From NCBI RefSeq assembly GCF_001610895.1, contig NZ_CP011273.1, positions 2,046,001 through 2,110,000 of the forward strand: a stretch of 64,000 nucleotides of DNA, written 5' to 3'. This document shows positions 19,771-28,410 of the stretch, one piece after another. Positions within the stretch are counted from its first letter, which is position 1. Each line of letters opens with the position of its first letter. A program made the position numbers and the translations under genes. The notes under the pieces were generated by a model. The model did no database searches, was not told where the DNA came from, and saw nothing but the letters and a program-made list of their open reading frames with translations. This stretch comes from Planctomyces sp. SH-PL62 (GTDB taxonomy: Bacteria > Planctomycetota > Planctomycetia > Isosphaerales > Isosphaeraceae).

Positions 19771-21594
19771 ATGGCGGGACGGACGGCCCCTGAGCGGAGG
19801 ATCGACGGAACGACCGTCCGACGGCTCATGGGAGCGGCGATCGTCGTCCTGCTGGGCCTTTGCGTCCTGGTCGATTCCGCCGCCGCCCAGGGGATGAGTT
19901 CGGGTGGGACGCCTTCGACGGGAGAGGCCGAGGAGGGCGCACGCGGGTCGGCCCTCGGGCCGCTCGACGGCGGCGAGCCGGGCGACCCGGAGCGGTTCGG
20001 CGGCCTGCAAGGGGGCGCGGGACGCTCCGGGGGGACGACCGGATCGTCGGGACGGAGCCTGACGCAAGGGAGCCCCGGCGACCCGGACGAGTCGCTCCTC
20101 CCGCCGCCGATCGGATCGTCGGGCGCGAATCTCGGCGACGGCTCGCCGGGTGCCTCTGGGCCGGGCCTGCTGGGGGGCCGCCTCGGCCGTGCCGCGATCC
20201 CCAACATCCGGCCCGGCGGCGGATCGCAACAGGGCCGGGCCTCGCCGCTGGCAGGGCGGATCCAGAAGGAACGGACCGATGTCGAGCCCCTGGACTTCGA
20301 CGCGGGCACTCTCGCCAAACGTCCGAGGCTCGAACTCCCCTCGACGCCCGACGATCCAGGCCCCGCAGAGGGCCTGACCCTTGATGCGGCCCTGGATCGG
20401 ATGCTGCAATGCAACCTCAACATCGTGGCCCTCCGCTATGAGATCCCCAAGGCCGACGCCGACCTGCTGACCGCCGGCCTGCGGAGCAATCCCATCCTCT
20501 ACGCCGACGTGCAGGGAGCCCCCTACGGGCGATACACCGAGGAACGCCCCGGCGGCGGGGGACTGCCGCAATACGACGTGAACATCTCCGTACCACTGGA
20601 CGTCAGCCGGAAGCGCAAGGCCAGGATGGAGGTCGCCGCGAAGGCCAGGAAGGTCACCGAGGCCCAGCTGCTGGACGAGCTGCGCAGGATGACCGAGCAG
20701 CTCTATACGGCCTACGTCAACGCCCTCGCCGCGCGTGAGACGGTCCGCTACAGCCAGGCCTACCGCGACGGGATCACCACGATCCTGGACGCCACCGAAC
20801 GCCGCCGGGACCAGGCCGAGGGCCAAGATCGCGAGGACCTCGACGAGGCCGTCGCCGAGTTGCGCAGCCGCGCCAGCCAGGCGGCGTTCCAGCTCAAGCA
20901 GGCGGAGCGGGCGTCGACCCGGACCCATCGAACGATCGGGCAGCTCCTCTTCATGCCTGGCAACGAGATCCGGTCGCTCCGGCTCCGCGGGCGGCTCCGC
21001 GAGGATGTCCCGATCCCCGACGACGCCAGCCTCGTCCGCACGGCCCTGGAGCACCGGCCGGATCTGGCCGCCTATCGCCTGGGGCTCCTTCGCGCCGGGG
21101 CCGACGTCCGGCTCGCGCGCGCCAACCGCTATTCGGACGTCTACGCGGTCTATCAGCCCTACACCTTCCAGGACGGCCAGTATCAGGGCGTGAAGAGCGC
21201 GCGGTCGTACGGCTTCGGCGTCAACATCGCACTGCCGATGTTCAACCGCAACCAGGGCAACATCCGCCGCGCCGAGGCGAACGTCGCCCAGACGCAGGCC
21301 GAGGCGCAGGCCCTCGAATACGAGATCATCCGCGAGGTCGAGGATCAGGCCCAGGACCTCCGCGACACCCTGGCCTCCGTCGAGGAACTGGAGCGGGACG
21401 GCCTCACCGCCGCCCGCAAAAGCCGCGACGCGGCGTTCCGGGCCTTCCAGGCCGATCCCTCTCGAGCCGGCGACTTCCTGGGAGAGCAGCAGGACTTCGA
21501 CGAGGTCGTCCAGCAGTATCGCAACGCCCTGATCGAGCTGCGACAGGACATGCTCGACCTGAACATATCCACCGGAGTCAAGATGTTCCCCTAG
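19771..21594 (+). CDS. TolC/CzcC-like outer-membrane efflux channel protein
   Basis: The protein has 607 residues. The signal peptide covers about residues 17-40 (LMGAAIVVLLGLCVLVDSAAA), followed by some 165 residues of Gly/Ser/Pro-rich sequence that looks disordered. The conserved core begins near LTLDAALDRMLQCN and shows paired long helices and beta segments. Two outer-membrane efflux repeats are recognisable (PLDVSRKRKARMEVAA and ALPMFNRNQGNIRRAEANV). This matches the TolC/CzcC class, which forms trimeric channels spanning outer membrane and periplasm. No inner-membrane pump or adaptor is next to it. It follows the riboswitch-controlled DUF1559 gene and may share its transcript. Confidence 0.87.
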   Translation: MAGRTAPERRIDGTTVRRLMGAAIVVLLGLCVLVDSAAAQGMSSGGTPSTGEAEEGARGSALGPLDGGEPGDPERFGGLQGGAGRSGGTTGSSGRSLTQGSPGDPDESLLPPPIGSSGANLGDGSPGASGPGLLGGRLGRAAIPNIRPGGGSQQGRASPLAGRIQKERTDVEPLDFDAGTLAKRPRLELPSTPDDPGPAEGLTLDAALDRMLQCNLNIVALRYEIPKADADLLTAGLRSNPILYADVQGAPYGRYTEERPGGGGLPQYDVNISVPLDVSRKRKARMEVAAKARKVTEAQLLDELRRMTEQLYTAYVNALAARETVRYSQAYRDGITTILDATERRRDQAEGQDREDLDEAVAELRSRASQAAFQLKQAERASTRTHRTIGQLLFMPGNEIRSLRLRGRLREDVPIPDDASLVRTALEHRPDLAAYRLGLLRAGADVRLARANRYSDVYAVYQPYTFQDGQYQGVKSARSYGFGVNIALPMFNRNQGNIRRAEANVAQTQAEAQALEYEIIREVEDQAQDLRDTLASVEELERDGLTAARKSRDAAFRAFQADPSRAGDFLGEQQDFDEVVQQYRNALIELRQDMLDLNISTGVKMFP

Positions 21595-21697
21595 CCCGCC
21601 CGGCGCAGCCTGGCGGGCCGTCGCCGGTCGGGATAAGCTCGGCGAGGTGCGAACGGAGCGCTTCGGAGTCGATCGGGGTCGAAACGGGGGCGAGGCC

Positions 21698-24600
21698 ATG
21701 TCGAACGAGTCGTGCACGCCGGATTCCGGCTGCTGCGGGCCGAACCGCAGGCGGTTCATCCAGGTCATAGGCCTCGGCGCGGGGGCGGTGCTCGCGGGGG
21801 GCCGACCCAACGGGGCGATGGCCGGTCCCTTCGACGCGAAGGACTTCGAACGACTCGTCCCCGCCGACAAGAAGCTCGATCCCGCCTGGGTCCGCTCGCT
21901 CTTCGAACGCGGGCGGCCGACCGTTCATCAAGGGTCGGATCTCGACCTGATCGGCATGCCGATCGGCGGCCTCTGCGCGGGGCAGCTCTACCTGGGGGGA
22001 GACGGTACGCTCTGGCACTGGGACGTCTTCAACGAGACGATCCGCACCAACGAGGCCCACTATGCGAACCCCTTGCGGCCGGCGTCGCCGGTGGACCAGG
22101 GCTTCGCGATCCGCGTGAAAAAGGGCGAGGCGGGCGAGGTCCGCACGCTGGACCGCAAGGGGTTCGCCGAGGTCCGCTTCCGGGGCGAGTATCCCATTGG
22201 CGTCGTCACTTATGAAGATCCCGGCGTCCCCTTGCGCGTGACGCTCGAAGCCTTCTCGCCGTTCGTCCCGCTGGACGTGGACGCCTCCAGCTTGCCCGCG
22301 ACCACACTGACCTACACGATCCGCAACACGTCGGACGCGGCCGTCGAGATCGAGTTGGGGGGGTGGCTCCAGAACGCCGTCTGCCATGTGACCGGGGAAG
22401 CCGGCGAGGGGACGCTCGTCAACGAGGCCGTCCGCGAGCCCGGCCTGCTGGCCGTCGCCTGCCGCGCCGAGCCCGCTCCGAAGACTTCGAAGCCGTCGCG
22501 CCCGCCGATCCCGATCGCCGACTTCGAAGGCGAGGACTACGGCGGCTGGATCGCCGAGGGCGAAGCGTTCGGCGATCGTCCGAGCGCGGGGCAGGGGCCC
22601 GGTCAGACGCTCAGGGGCTATCAGGGGAAGGGCCTCGTCAACACCTGGACCGGGACCGACGCCCTGACCGGCCGGCTGACCTCTCCGCCATTCGTGATCG
22701 ACCGCGATTACGTAAACTTCCTGATCGGCGGCGGAGACCACCGTGATCGAACCTGCGTCAACCTGACGGTGAGCGGGCGCGTCGTGCATTCGGCCGTCGG
22801 AGAACGCTCGGATGCGATGACCTGGCGGTCGTTCGACGTCCGCCGCCACGTCGGCGAGACCGCCCGCATCGAGATCGTCGACGCCCACTCCGGCGACTGG
22901 GGACATATCGACGCCGACCAGTTCGTCCAGGAGGATGAGCCTCGCGCCGGGCAGGGACCGGTCGAACGCCGCCGCGACTTCGGCACCATGGCCCTGACGC
23001 TGCTCGCCCCCACGGACGAGGACCGGGCCCTGGCCGCGACTCGCTCCGGCAGCCCCGCCGACGGCCTCTTCGACGCCCCGCCGGAGCCGCACGCTCCGTT
23101 CGGATCGAAGCTCGTCGGGGCGATCATCCGACCGATGACCTTGCAGCCGGGCGAGGAGCGGTCGGCCACGTTCGTCGTCGCCTGGCGCTTCCCCAATCTG
23201 TCGCTCCCCGGCGTCAACCTGCCGAAAGACCTGGGGCGGCATTATGCGAACAGGTTCTCGGATGCTCACGCCGTGGCGCGGTACGTCGCGGCGGACTGGG
23301 AGCGGTTGGACCGCGAGACGAGGCTCTGGCGCGACGTCTGGTACGATTCGACGCTCCCCTACTGGTTCCTCGATCGGACGTTCGCGAACACGTCGATCCT
23401 GGCCAGTTCCACGTGTCACCGCTTCGGCGACGGCCGCTTCTACGGCTGGGAAGGCGTCGGCTGCTGCGCGGGGACCTGCACCCACGTCTGGCATTACGCG
23501 CAGGCCGTCAGTCGACTCTTCCCCGAGCTGGAGCGGATCCTCCGCGAGCGCGTCGACTACGCCGAGGGCGTCGGCTTCGACCCCACGACCGGAGCGATCA
23601 GCCACCGCGCCGAGGAACCCGTCGGCCCCGCCGTCGACGGTCAGGCGGGGAGCATCCTGCGGACCTATCGCGAGCACCAGACCTCGGCCGACGGCGCGTT
23701 CCTGGCCCGACTCTGGCCCAGGGTCAAGGCGTCGCTCGAATTCCTGATCCGCCACGATTCCGACGGTGACGGCCTGCTCGACGGCGGTCAGCACAACACG
23801 CTCGACGCCTCGTGGTTCGGCGAGGTGCCTTGGCTCTCGTCGCTCTACCTCGCCGCGCTCAAGGCGGGCGAGGCGATGGCCCGCGAGCGAGGCGACGACG
23901 AATTCGCGGCTCGCTGCCGCGGGCTCGCCGAGAAGGGGGCCGCGAACCTCGCGAAGCTCCTCTGGCACGAGGACTTCGGCTACTTCATCCAGCGTCCCGA
24001 CCCGGCGCACGCCAGGGCCGTCGGCTCATACGACGGCTGCGAGATCGATCAGGTCTTCGGCCAGCACTGGGCCTTCCAGGTCAGCCTGGGCCGCATCCTC
24101 GACGAGTCTCGGGTGAAAAAGGCGCTCGGCTCGCTCTGGACCTACAACTTCACGCCCGACGTGGGCCCGTACCGCGAGGCCTACAAGGCGGGCCGCTGGT
24201 ACGCCATGCCGGGCGAGGCCGGGCTCCTGATGGTCACGTTCCCGAAGAGCCCCCGGCCGCCGATCGACGACCCCTCGGGGGGATGGTCGGCCATGTATTT
24301 CAATGAGTGCATGAACGGGTTTGAATACCAGGTCGCCGGCCACATGATCTGGGAAGGGATGGTCGAGCAGGGCCTGGCGGTCGCGCGGGCGGTGCACGAC
24401 CGCTACGACGCCGGCCGTCGCAACCCGTGGAACGAGGTGGAGTGCGGCGACCACTACGCGCGGTCGATGGCGAGCTACGGCGTGTACCTGGCGGCCTGCG
24501 GGTTCGAGTACCACGGCCCGGGTCGTCGCCTCGCCTTCGCCCCCCGGCTCTCCCCGGACGACTTCCGAGCGGCCTTCACCGCCGCCGAGGGCTGGGGGAC

Positions 24601-24853
24601 GTTCGCGCAGCGTCGCGAAGGCGAGGCGCTCGTCGCAACGGTCGACGTCCGTCACGGAAGGCTCGCGCTGGCGACCCTCGGCCTGGCGTCGACCCGACCG
24701 GCGGATGCGGTTCGCGTCGAGGCGAGCCTCGGCGTCGCACCGATCGCGGGGGTCGTTGCGCGACCGGCCGCGACACCGGGGATGATCGACCTGACGCTCC
24801 CGTCCGAAGTCGTCGTCGGGCCGGGACGGCCGTTGGAGGCGTGGATAAGGTGA
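21698..24853 (+). CDS. GH116-family glycosidase (GBA2-like), Tat-exported
   Basis: I chose the ATG at 21698 (1051 residues) because a GGGGGCGAGG ribosome site precedes it and a twin-arginine-type signal follows (NRRRFIQVIGLGAGAVLAGG). The N-terminal half is beta-rich and has the GBA2_N feature MPIGGLCAGQLYLGGDG. The C-terminal half is an alpha/alpha barrel with GWEGVGCCAGTCTHVWHYAQ and the segment CEIDQVFGQHWAFQ, whose Asp is the likely acid/base by analogy with GBA2/TxGH116. An inserted domain near residues 270-420 resembles a lectin-like sandwich. The family hydrolyses beta-glucosides or glucosylceramide; the substrate here is unknown. Confidence 0.85.
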   Translation: MSNESCTPDSGCCGPNRRRFIQVIGLGAGAVLAGGRPNGAMAGPFDAKDFERLVPADKKLDPAWVRSLFERGRPTVHQGSDLDLIGMPIGGLCAGQLYLGGDGTLWHWDVFNETIRTNEAHYANPLRPASPVDQGFAIRVKKGEAGEVRTLDRKGFAEVRFRGEYPIGVVTYEDPGVPLRVTLEAFSPFVPLDVDASSLPATTLTYTIRNTSDAAVEIELGGWLQNAVCHVTGEAGEGTLVNEAVREPGLLAVACRAEPAPKTSKPSRPPIPIADFEGEDYGGWIAEGEAFGDRPSAGQGPGQTLRGYQGKGLVNTWTGTDALTGRLTSPPFVIDRDYVNFLIGGGDHRDRTCVNLTVSGRVVHSAVGERSDAMTWRSFDVRRHVGETARIEIVDAHSGDWGHIDADQFVQEDEPRAGQGPVERRRDFGTMALTLLAPTDEDRALAATRSGSPADGLFDAPPEPHAPFGSKLVGAIIRPMTLQPGEERSATFVVAWRFPNLSLPGVNLPKDLGRHYANRFSDAHAVARYVAADWERLDRETRLWRDVWYDSTLPYWFLDRTFANTSILASSTCHRFGDGRFYGWEGVGCCAGTCTHVWHYAQAVSRLFPELERILRERVDYAEGVGFDPTTGAISHRAEEPVGPAVDGQAGSILRTYREHQTSADGAFLARLWPRVKASLEFLIRHDSDGDGLLDGGQHNTLDASWFGEVPWLSSLYLAALKAGEAMARERGDDEFAARCRGLAEKGAANLAKLLWHEDFGYFIQRPDPAHARAVGSYDGCEIDQVFGQHWAFQVSLGRILDESRVKKALGSLWTYNFTPDVGPYREAYKAGRWYAMPGEAGLLMVTFPKSPRPPIDDPSGGWSAMYFNECMNGFEYQVAGHMIWEGMVEQGLAVARAVHDRYDAGRRNPWNEVECGDHYARSMASYGVYLAACGFEYHGPGRRLAFAPRLSPDDFRAAFTAAEGWGTFAQRREGEALVATVDVRHGRLALATLGLASTRPADAVRVEASLGVAPIAGVVARPAATPGMIDLTLPSEVVVGPGRPLEAWIR

Positions 24854-24888
24854 GCCCGGGAGATCCCGAAGACGGGGGGACGGCGAGG

Positions 24889-25383
24889 ATGGCGGCGGAC
24901 GGTTTGCAGATCGACGAGGAGATCGAGTTTCAGCAGCGCATGTGGAGCTGGCAGCGCCGGGCATGGGGGGCCATCGCGGCCGTCCTCGCGTTCGCGGCCC
25001 TCGGCGGCTTCGGCGACGGCCCGCTCTCCTCCACCGAGGCTTTCGACGCGACGCGGAGCCTCCGCGTCTCCTACGAGCGGTTCGGCCGATTGGATTCGCC
25101 GACCACGGTCGAAGTCAGGGTCGAGCCCGGCGCCGACGGGCGGCTCGGGCTCCGCCTGGGCTCGCACTTCCTGGAGGACTTCGCGGTGGAGGGACTGGAA
25201 TCGTATTCCGCCGCGGCCGTCTTCGACGGCGAAGGGGTGACCTTCTCGATCCCGGCGAGGCCGGGCGTCGGGGAGGTCGTCGTCGCCCTGGAGGTCCGCC
25301 CCAGGTCTCCGGGCCCGGCGCGGATCGAGATCGGACTCGAAGGGGGGCAGATGCTCTCGCTCCGGCAGTTCGTCTATCCCTGA
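24889..25383 (+). CDS. small single-pass membrane protein next to a YetF gene
   Basis: This 164-residue protein has one hydrophobic helix after a charged N-terminus (EIEFQQRMWSWQRRAWG, then AIAAVLAFAALGGFG). A beta-rich soluble domain of about 110 residues follows. A GTG at 24850 overlapping the previous stop is an alternative start, adding 13 residues. It lies 48 bases before the YetF-like gene, a pairing I associate with planctomycetes. Co-function with YetF is inference. No enzymatic motif is visible. Confidence 0.75.
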   Translation: MAADGLQIDEEIEFQQRMWSWQRRAWGAIAAVLAFAALGGFGDGPLSSTEAFDATRSLRVSYERFGRLDSPTTVEVRVEPGADGRLGLRLGSHFLEDFAVEGLESYSAAAVFDGEGVTFSIPARPGVGEVVVALEVRPRSPGPARIEIGLEGGQMLSLRQFVYP

Positions 25384-25431
25384 AAACCGTTGAGTGGCCG
25401 AGAACTCCCGTCTCTCATGTGAACCCATGAA

Positions 25432-25878
25432 ATGAATTCGATTCTTCGCGCCGTCGCGGTCTATGTGTTCCTCCTCTTCGTGGTGCGCGCGGCGGGGCGT
25501 CGCACGCTCGGCGAAATGCGGACGTTCGACTTCGTGCTCCTCCTGATCATGAGCGAGGCGACCCAGAATGCCATGATCGGCGACGATTTCTCGCTGACGA
25601 GCGCCGCGCTGGTCATCCTGACGCTCCTCGGACTCGACCTTTCCCTGGCGGCGGCGAAGCGGCGGTGGAAGCCGCTCGATCGGGTCGTCGACGGGCTCCC
25701 CACGATCCTCATCGAATCGGGCAGGCCGCTGGAGGATCGCCTGGCCTGGGCGCGCGTCGACCTGGAAGACGTGCTGGAGGCGGCCCGACGCTCGCAGGGA
25801 CTCGAGTCGCTCGCCCAGGTCAAGTACGCGATCCTCGAGCGCAACGGCGACATTTCGATCATCCCCGCCGATCGCTGA
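25432..25878 (+). CDS. DUF421/YetF-like membrane protein
   Basis: This 148-residue protein has two or three transmembrane helices in the first 75 residues (AVAVYVFLLFVVRAAGRR, SLTSAALVILTLLGLDLSLA). The compact YetF soluble domain follows (TILIESGRPLEDRLAWARVDLEDVLEAAR, ending VKYAILERNGDISIIP). The motif RTLGEMRTFDFVLLLIMSE is characteristic of the family. It is shorter than Bacillus YetF (about 230 residues), as in many gram-negative homologues. The molecular role of the family is unknown. It is paired with the preceding single-pass membrane gene. Confidence 0.88.
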   Translation: MNSILRAVAVYVFLLFVVRAAGRRTLGEMRTFDFVLLLIMSEATQNAMIGDDFSLTSAALVILTLLGLDLSLAAAKRRWKPLDRVVDGLPTILIESGRPLEDRLAWARVDLEDVLEAARRSQGLESLAQVKYAILERNGDISIIPADR

Positions 25879-25926
25879 CCGGCCGAACGGCGGAGGCAGA
25901 ACTCCGTATTTCTTAGGGGCGATTGC

Positions 25927-25954
25927 TTGACTCCGCGCGCCTTCGGAGTAAGTT
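25927..25954 (+). promoter_or_regulatory. candidate promoter for the lipoprotein-DUF1559 pair
   Basis: TTGACT at 25927-25932 and TAAGTT at 25949-25954 are separated by 16 bases in a locally AT-richer stretch after the YetF-like gene. The first downstream gene starts at 26240, so a leader of about 280 bases would result. I see no known riboswitch in that leader (25960-26239). Confidence 0.35.
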
Positions 25955-26239
25955 AGAAAGGTAGAGAGTCAGTTTATGCTCGCTTGCTCCTCGGTCCCCG
26001 ACGGAGAGGCTGAGGCGGTCGTGCGGATCGAAACGGCTCGATCAACCCACCCCAACCGGGCGTGACGGCCTCTCGCCCCGATGACGCGACGGCGTCGAGG
26101 AGCGGGACTTCGCCCGAATGTCATCGCAGTTCGGGCCGCGTGCGGCCTCGTCGCGCCGGGCCTTCGTCGTCCGCACGGGTTCGCCCCAGGCGAGGCCCAG
26201 CGAGCGGCGTCCCGGGCCCGAACATCGAAAGGATCTGAC

Positions 26240-26428
26240 ATGATCAACCGCAGAAATTTCGGATCGGCCTTGGCGGCGGCGGCGGCCTGCGGTCTGGCGG
26301 CGGCTGTCTCCGGCTGCGAGGATGCGGGGTCCGGCCCGGCTCCGGAGGTCAAGAAGGAGCAGGAAGAGGCGCGTAACAAGTCGATCGAATACATGCAGAG
26401 CAAGTCGGCCAAGAAGAAGAAGTCCTGA
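26240..26428 (+). CDS. small lipoprotein upstream of DUF1559 gene
   Basis: This 62-residue protein starts at an ATG with an AAAGGA site upstream. Its signal peptide has a twin-Arg-like N-terminus (NRRNFGSALAAAAACGLAAA) and ends at the lipobox VSGC, so the mature protein should be a lipidated Cys at the envelope. The remainder is charged (EVKKEQEEARNKSIEYM) and ends in a Lys run. It lies 78 bases before a DUF1559 gene on the same strand; small lipoproteins of this kind often accompany DUF1559 genes in planctomycetes. Function unknown. Confidence 0.75.
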   Translation: MINRRNFGSALAAAAACGLAAAVSGCEDAGSGPAPEVKKEQEEARNKSIEYMQSKSAKKKKS

Positions 26429-26506
26429 CGCCCCGACGCGGGGATCGTTCCCGACGAGGCCGACGTTCGGTCGATCGTCCTCATTCTCATTTGACGAGGT
26501 AATCCT

Positions 26507-27541
26507 ATGACTCATTCGCGGAAGCGCGGCTTCACGCTGATCGAACTTCTCGTCGTCATCGCCATCATCGCGGTCCTGATCGCTCTTCTGCTCCCGGCGG
26601 TTCAGGCCGCACGCGAGGCCGCCCGGCGGTCGCAGTGCGTGAACAACCTGAAGCAGATCGGGCTGGGCATGCACAACTACCACCAGGCGATCGGCTCGTT
26701 CCCGATCGGCAACTCCAAGGCCCACGGCAACCTGACCGACGTTTATACGTGGGGCACCTTCGGCCACCTGGCGCTGCTTCTGCCGTACATGGAGCAGACG
26801 GCCGTGTACAACGCCTGCAATTTCAACTGGACGGTCTGGGTGATGGGCGGCGGTCAGGACGTCAACAGCACGGCCGCGCAGACCCGGATCAACGTGCTGC
26901 TGTGCCCCTCCGACGGCACCGCCGGCCGGGCCAACATCAACAGCTACCACGGCTCGATGGGCCCGACCACGAATCCCTGGGGCGCGACCAGCCCCGGCGT
27001 GTTCAACACCCAGGGCGCCGGCACCACGATCGCCGATCTGGTCGACGGCAGCTCGAACACGATCTCGCACGTCGAGTCGCTCGTCGGCGACTCGAACCAG
27101 CGGGCCGCGCGGTTCCGCGGCGGCTTCGCCGGCGGCGGCCTGGACACCACGAGCAACTTCTTCGACGTCCGGCAGAACCTCCCGCTGGTCATGACCGGCG
27201 CGCAGACCTGCCAGCAGAACTACAAGAGCAACCCGAACGCCTCGACCCCCAACCGGGGCGAGATGTGGGCGCTGGGCGCCCCCGGCTTCACCCTGACCAA
27301 CACCGTCCTGACCCCGAACTCGAGCCAGTACACCTTCTCGTACTGCCGGTGGGACAGCTGCAACGGCTGCGGGTCCGACTTCGGCCACCTGTTCGTCAAC
27401 AGCAGCAACCACTCGGGGGGCGTCAACGCCCTGCTGGCCGACGGCTCCGTCCGGTTCATCAAGGACTCCATCAATCAGCAGACCTGGATGGGTCTCGGCT
27501 CCGGCAACGGCGGCGAGGTCATCTCGTCCGACAGCTATTGA
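26507..27541 (+). CDS. DUF1559 pilin-like protein
   Basis: The protein has 344 residues. The leader [20 protein letters not shown] is followed by the conserved [20 protein letters not shown] helix, and the C-terminus has H-x9-DG ([17 protein letters not shown]). These define the DUF1559 family. Seven or eight cysteines occur in the mature region, including [10 protein letters not shown] near the C-terminus, so disulphides are likely. It is probably co-expressed with the preceding small lipoprotein and ends just before a strong hairpin. Unlike the copy at 18683, no riboswitch precedes it. Confidence 0.93.
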   Translation: MTHSRKRGFTLIELLVVIAIIAVLIALLLPAVQAAREAARRSQCVNNLKQIGLGMHNYHQAIGSFPIGNSKAHGNLTDVYTWGTFGHLALLLPYMEQTAVYNACNFNWTVWVMGGGQDVNSTAAQTRINVLLCPSDGTAGRANINSYHGSMGPTTNPWGATSPGVFNTQGAGTTIADLVDGSSNTISHVESLVGDSNQRAARFRGGFAGGGLDTTSNFFDVRQNLPLVMTGAQTCQQNYKSNPNASTPNRGEMWALGAPGFTLTNTVLTPNSSQYTFSYCRWDSCNGCGSDFGHLFVNSSNHSGGVNALLADGSVRFIKDSINQQTWMGLGSGNGGEVISSDSY

Positions 27542-27583
27542 CACTGACATCCTGATCGTTCGATCTGAAGCCTGATCGACGAA

Positions 27584-27617
27584 CGAGCCGGAGGAGAGCC
27601 TTCTCTCCCCCGGCTCG
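27584..27617. terminator. bidirectional terminator hairpin
   Basis: A 15-bp stem with one mismatch (27584-27598 with 27603-27617) and a four-base loop lies between the rightward DUF1559 gene and the leftward exonuclease gene, which converge here. Its position and stability fit an intrinsic terminator, although no long T tract follows. Confidence 0.65.
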
Positions 27618-27635
27618 CTTCGCGCGCGGAAGTCG

Positions 27636-28217
27636 TCACGGCCGCCGATCGCGAGGGGACGGGCGGGGGATCGCCCGGTTTTCGGCCAGCATGTTGCAGA
27701 ACAGCGCCCCCTGCTCGACGGCGTCGTCAAGCGCCTTGTGGGTGTGGGGCAGGGGGTCGAACCAGGACTTCGGCATGGTGCGCTTGGCGGTGGCGCGGAA
27801 GTCGGTCCCCAGGGTGGCCATGGCGAACGTCTTCACGTCCAGGGCCGCGAACGAGAACGGCGACGCGCCTGTGAAGCGATACAGATACCATGTTATGAAC
27901 ATGAAGTCGAATCCCGCCGGATAGCCGACGAAGACCGGCTTGCCGGGCAGGGCCTTCACCCAGGCGGCGTATTCGGGCATCGCCTCGGCGGGGGGTCGGG
28001 GGTCGCGGCGGTGTTCGGCCCAGGCTTCGGGTTGGGCGTCCCACCAGAGTTGGGTCTCGGGGTGGGCCTCGGCGCCCGGCAGGGTCTCCAGGTTTGCCTC
28101 GAACGTGGCGATCAGCCGCTTGTCCGCAGTGTAGGCCGCCGACCCGAACGAGAGCATCGAATGCGGCCCCGGGATCGGCCCGTCGGTCTCGACGTCCGTG
28201 CTGACGTAGATCTCCAT
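27636..28217 (-). CDS. DEDDh-type 3'-5' exonuclease
   Basis: This 193-residue protein has the RNase H-like exonuclease pattern. STDVETDGP near the start supplies the first two acidic ligands. [14 protein letters not shown] in the middle supplies an Asp in the second motif, and [13 protein letters not shown] near the end supplies the His and last Asp of a DEDDh enzyme. Such stand-alone proteins act on DNA or RNA ends, like oligoribonuclease or the DnaQ group; which substrate is used here is unclear. It is transcribed alone, with a hairpin just past its end. Confidence 0.82.
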   Translation of the reverse strand: MEIYVSTDVETDGPIPGPHSMLSFGSAAYTADKRLIATFEANLETLPGAEAHPETQLWWDAQPEAWAEHRRDPRPPAEAMPEYAAWVKALPGKPVFVGYPAGFDFMFITWYLYRFTGASPFSFAALDVKTFAMATLGTDFRATAKRTMPKSWFDPLPHTHKALDDAVEQGALFCNMLAENRAIPRPSPRDRRP

Positions 28218-28410
28218 CGCTCCGCATCCTCCCCATTCCAGGAAGCTCGCCCCTCGGATCGTCGGGCTCCCGCCATCCTAACACGCCCCGCGCCAGGAGG
28301 GACCGCGTAAGCGTTCGGCCCGCGAGATGCATGGTAGGAATGCGTGCGGCTGGCGGCGAGCCGGGCTCAATCGGTCTGGGAATCGGAATTGGAGGGGGAG
28401 GGGGCGGGCC

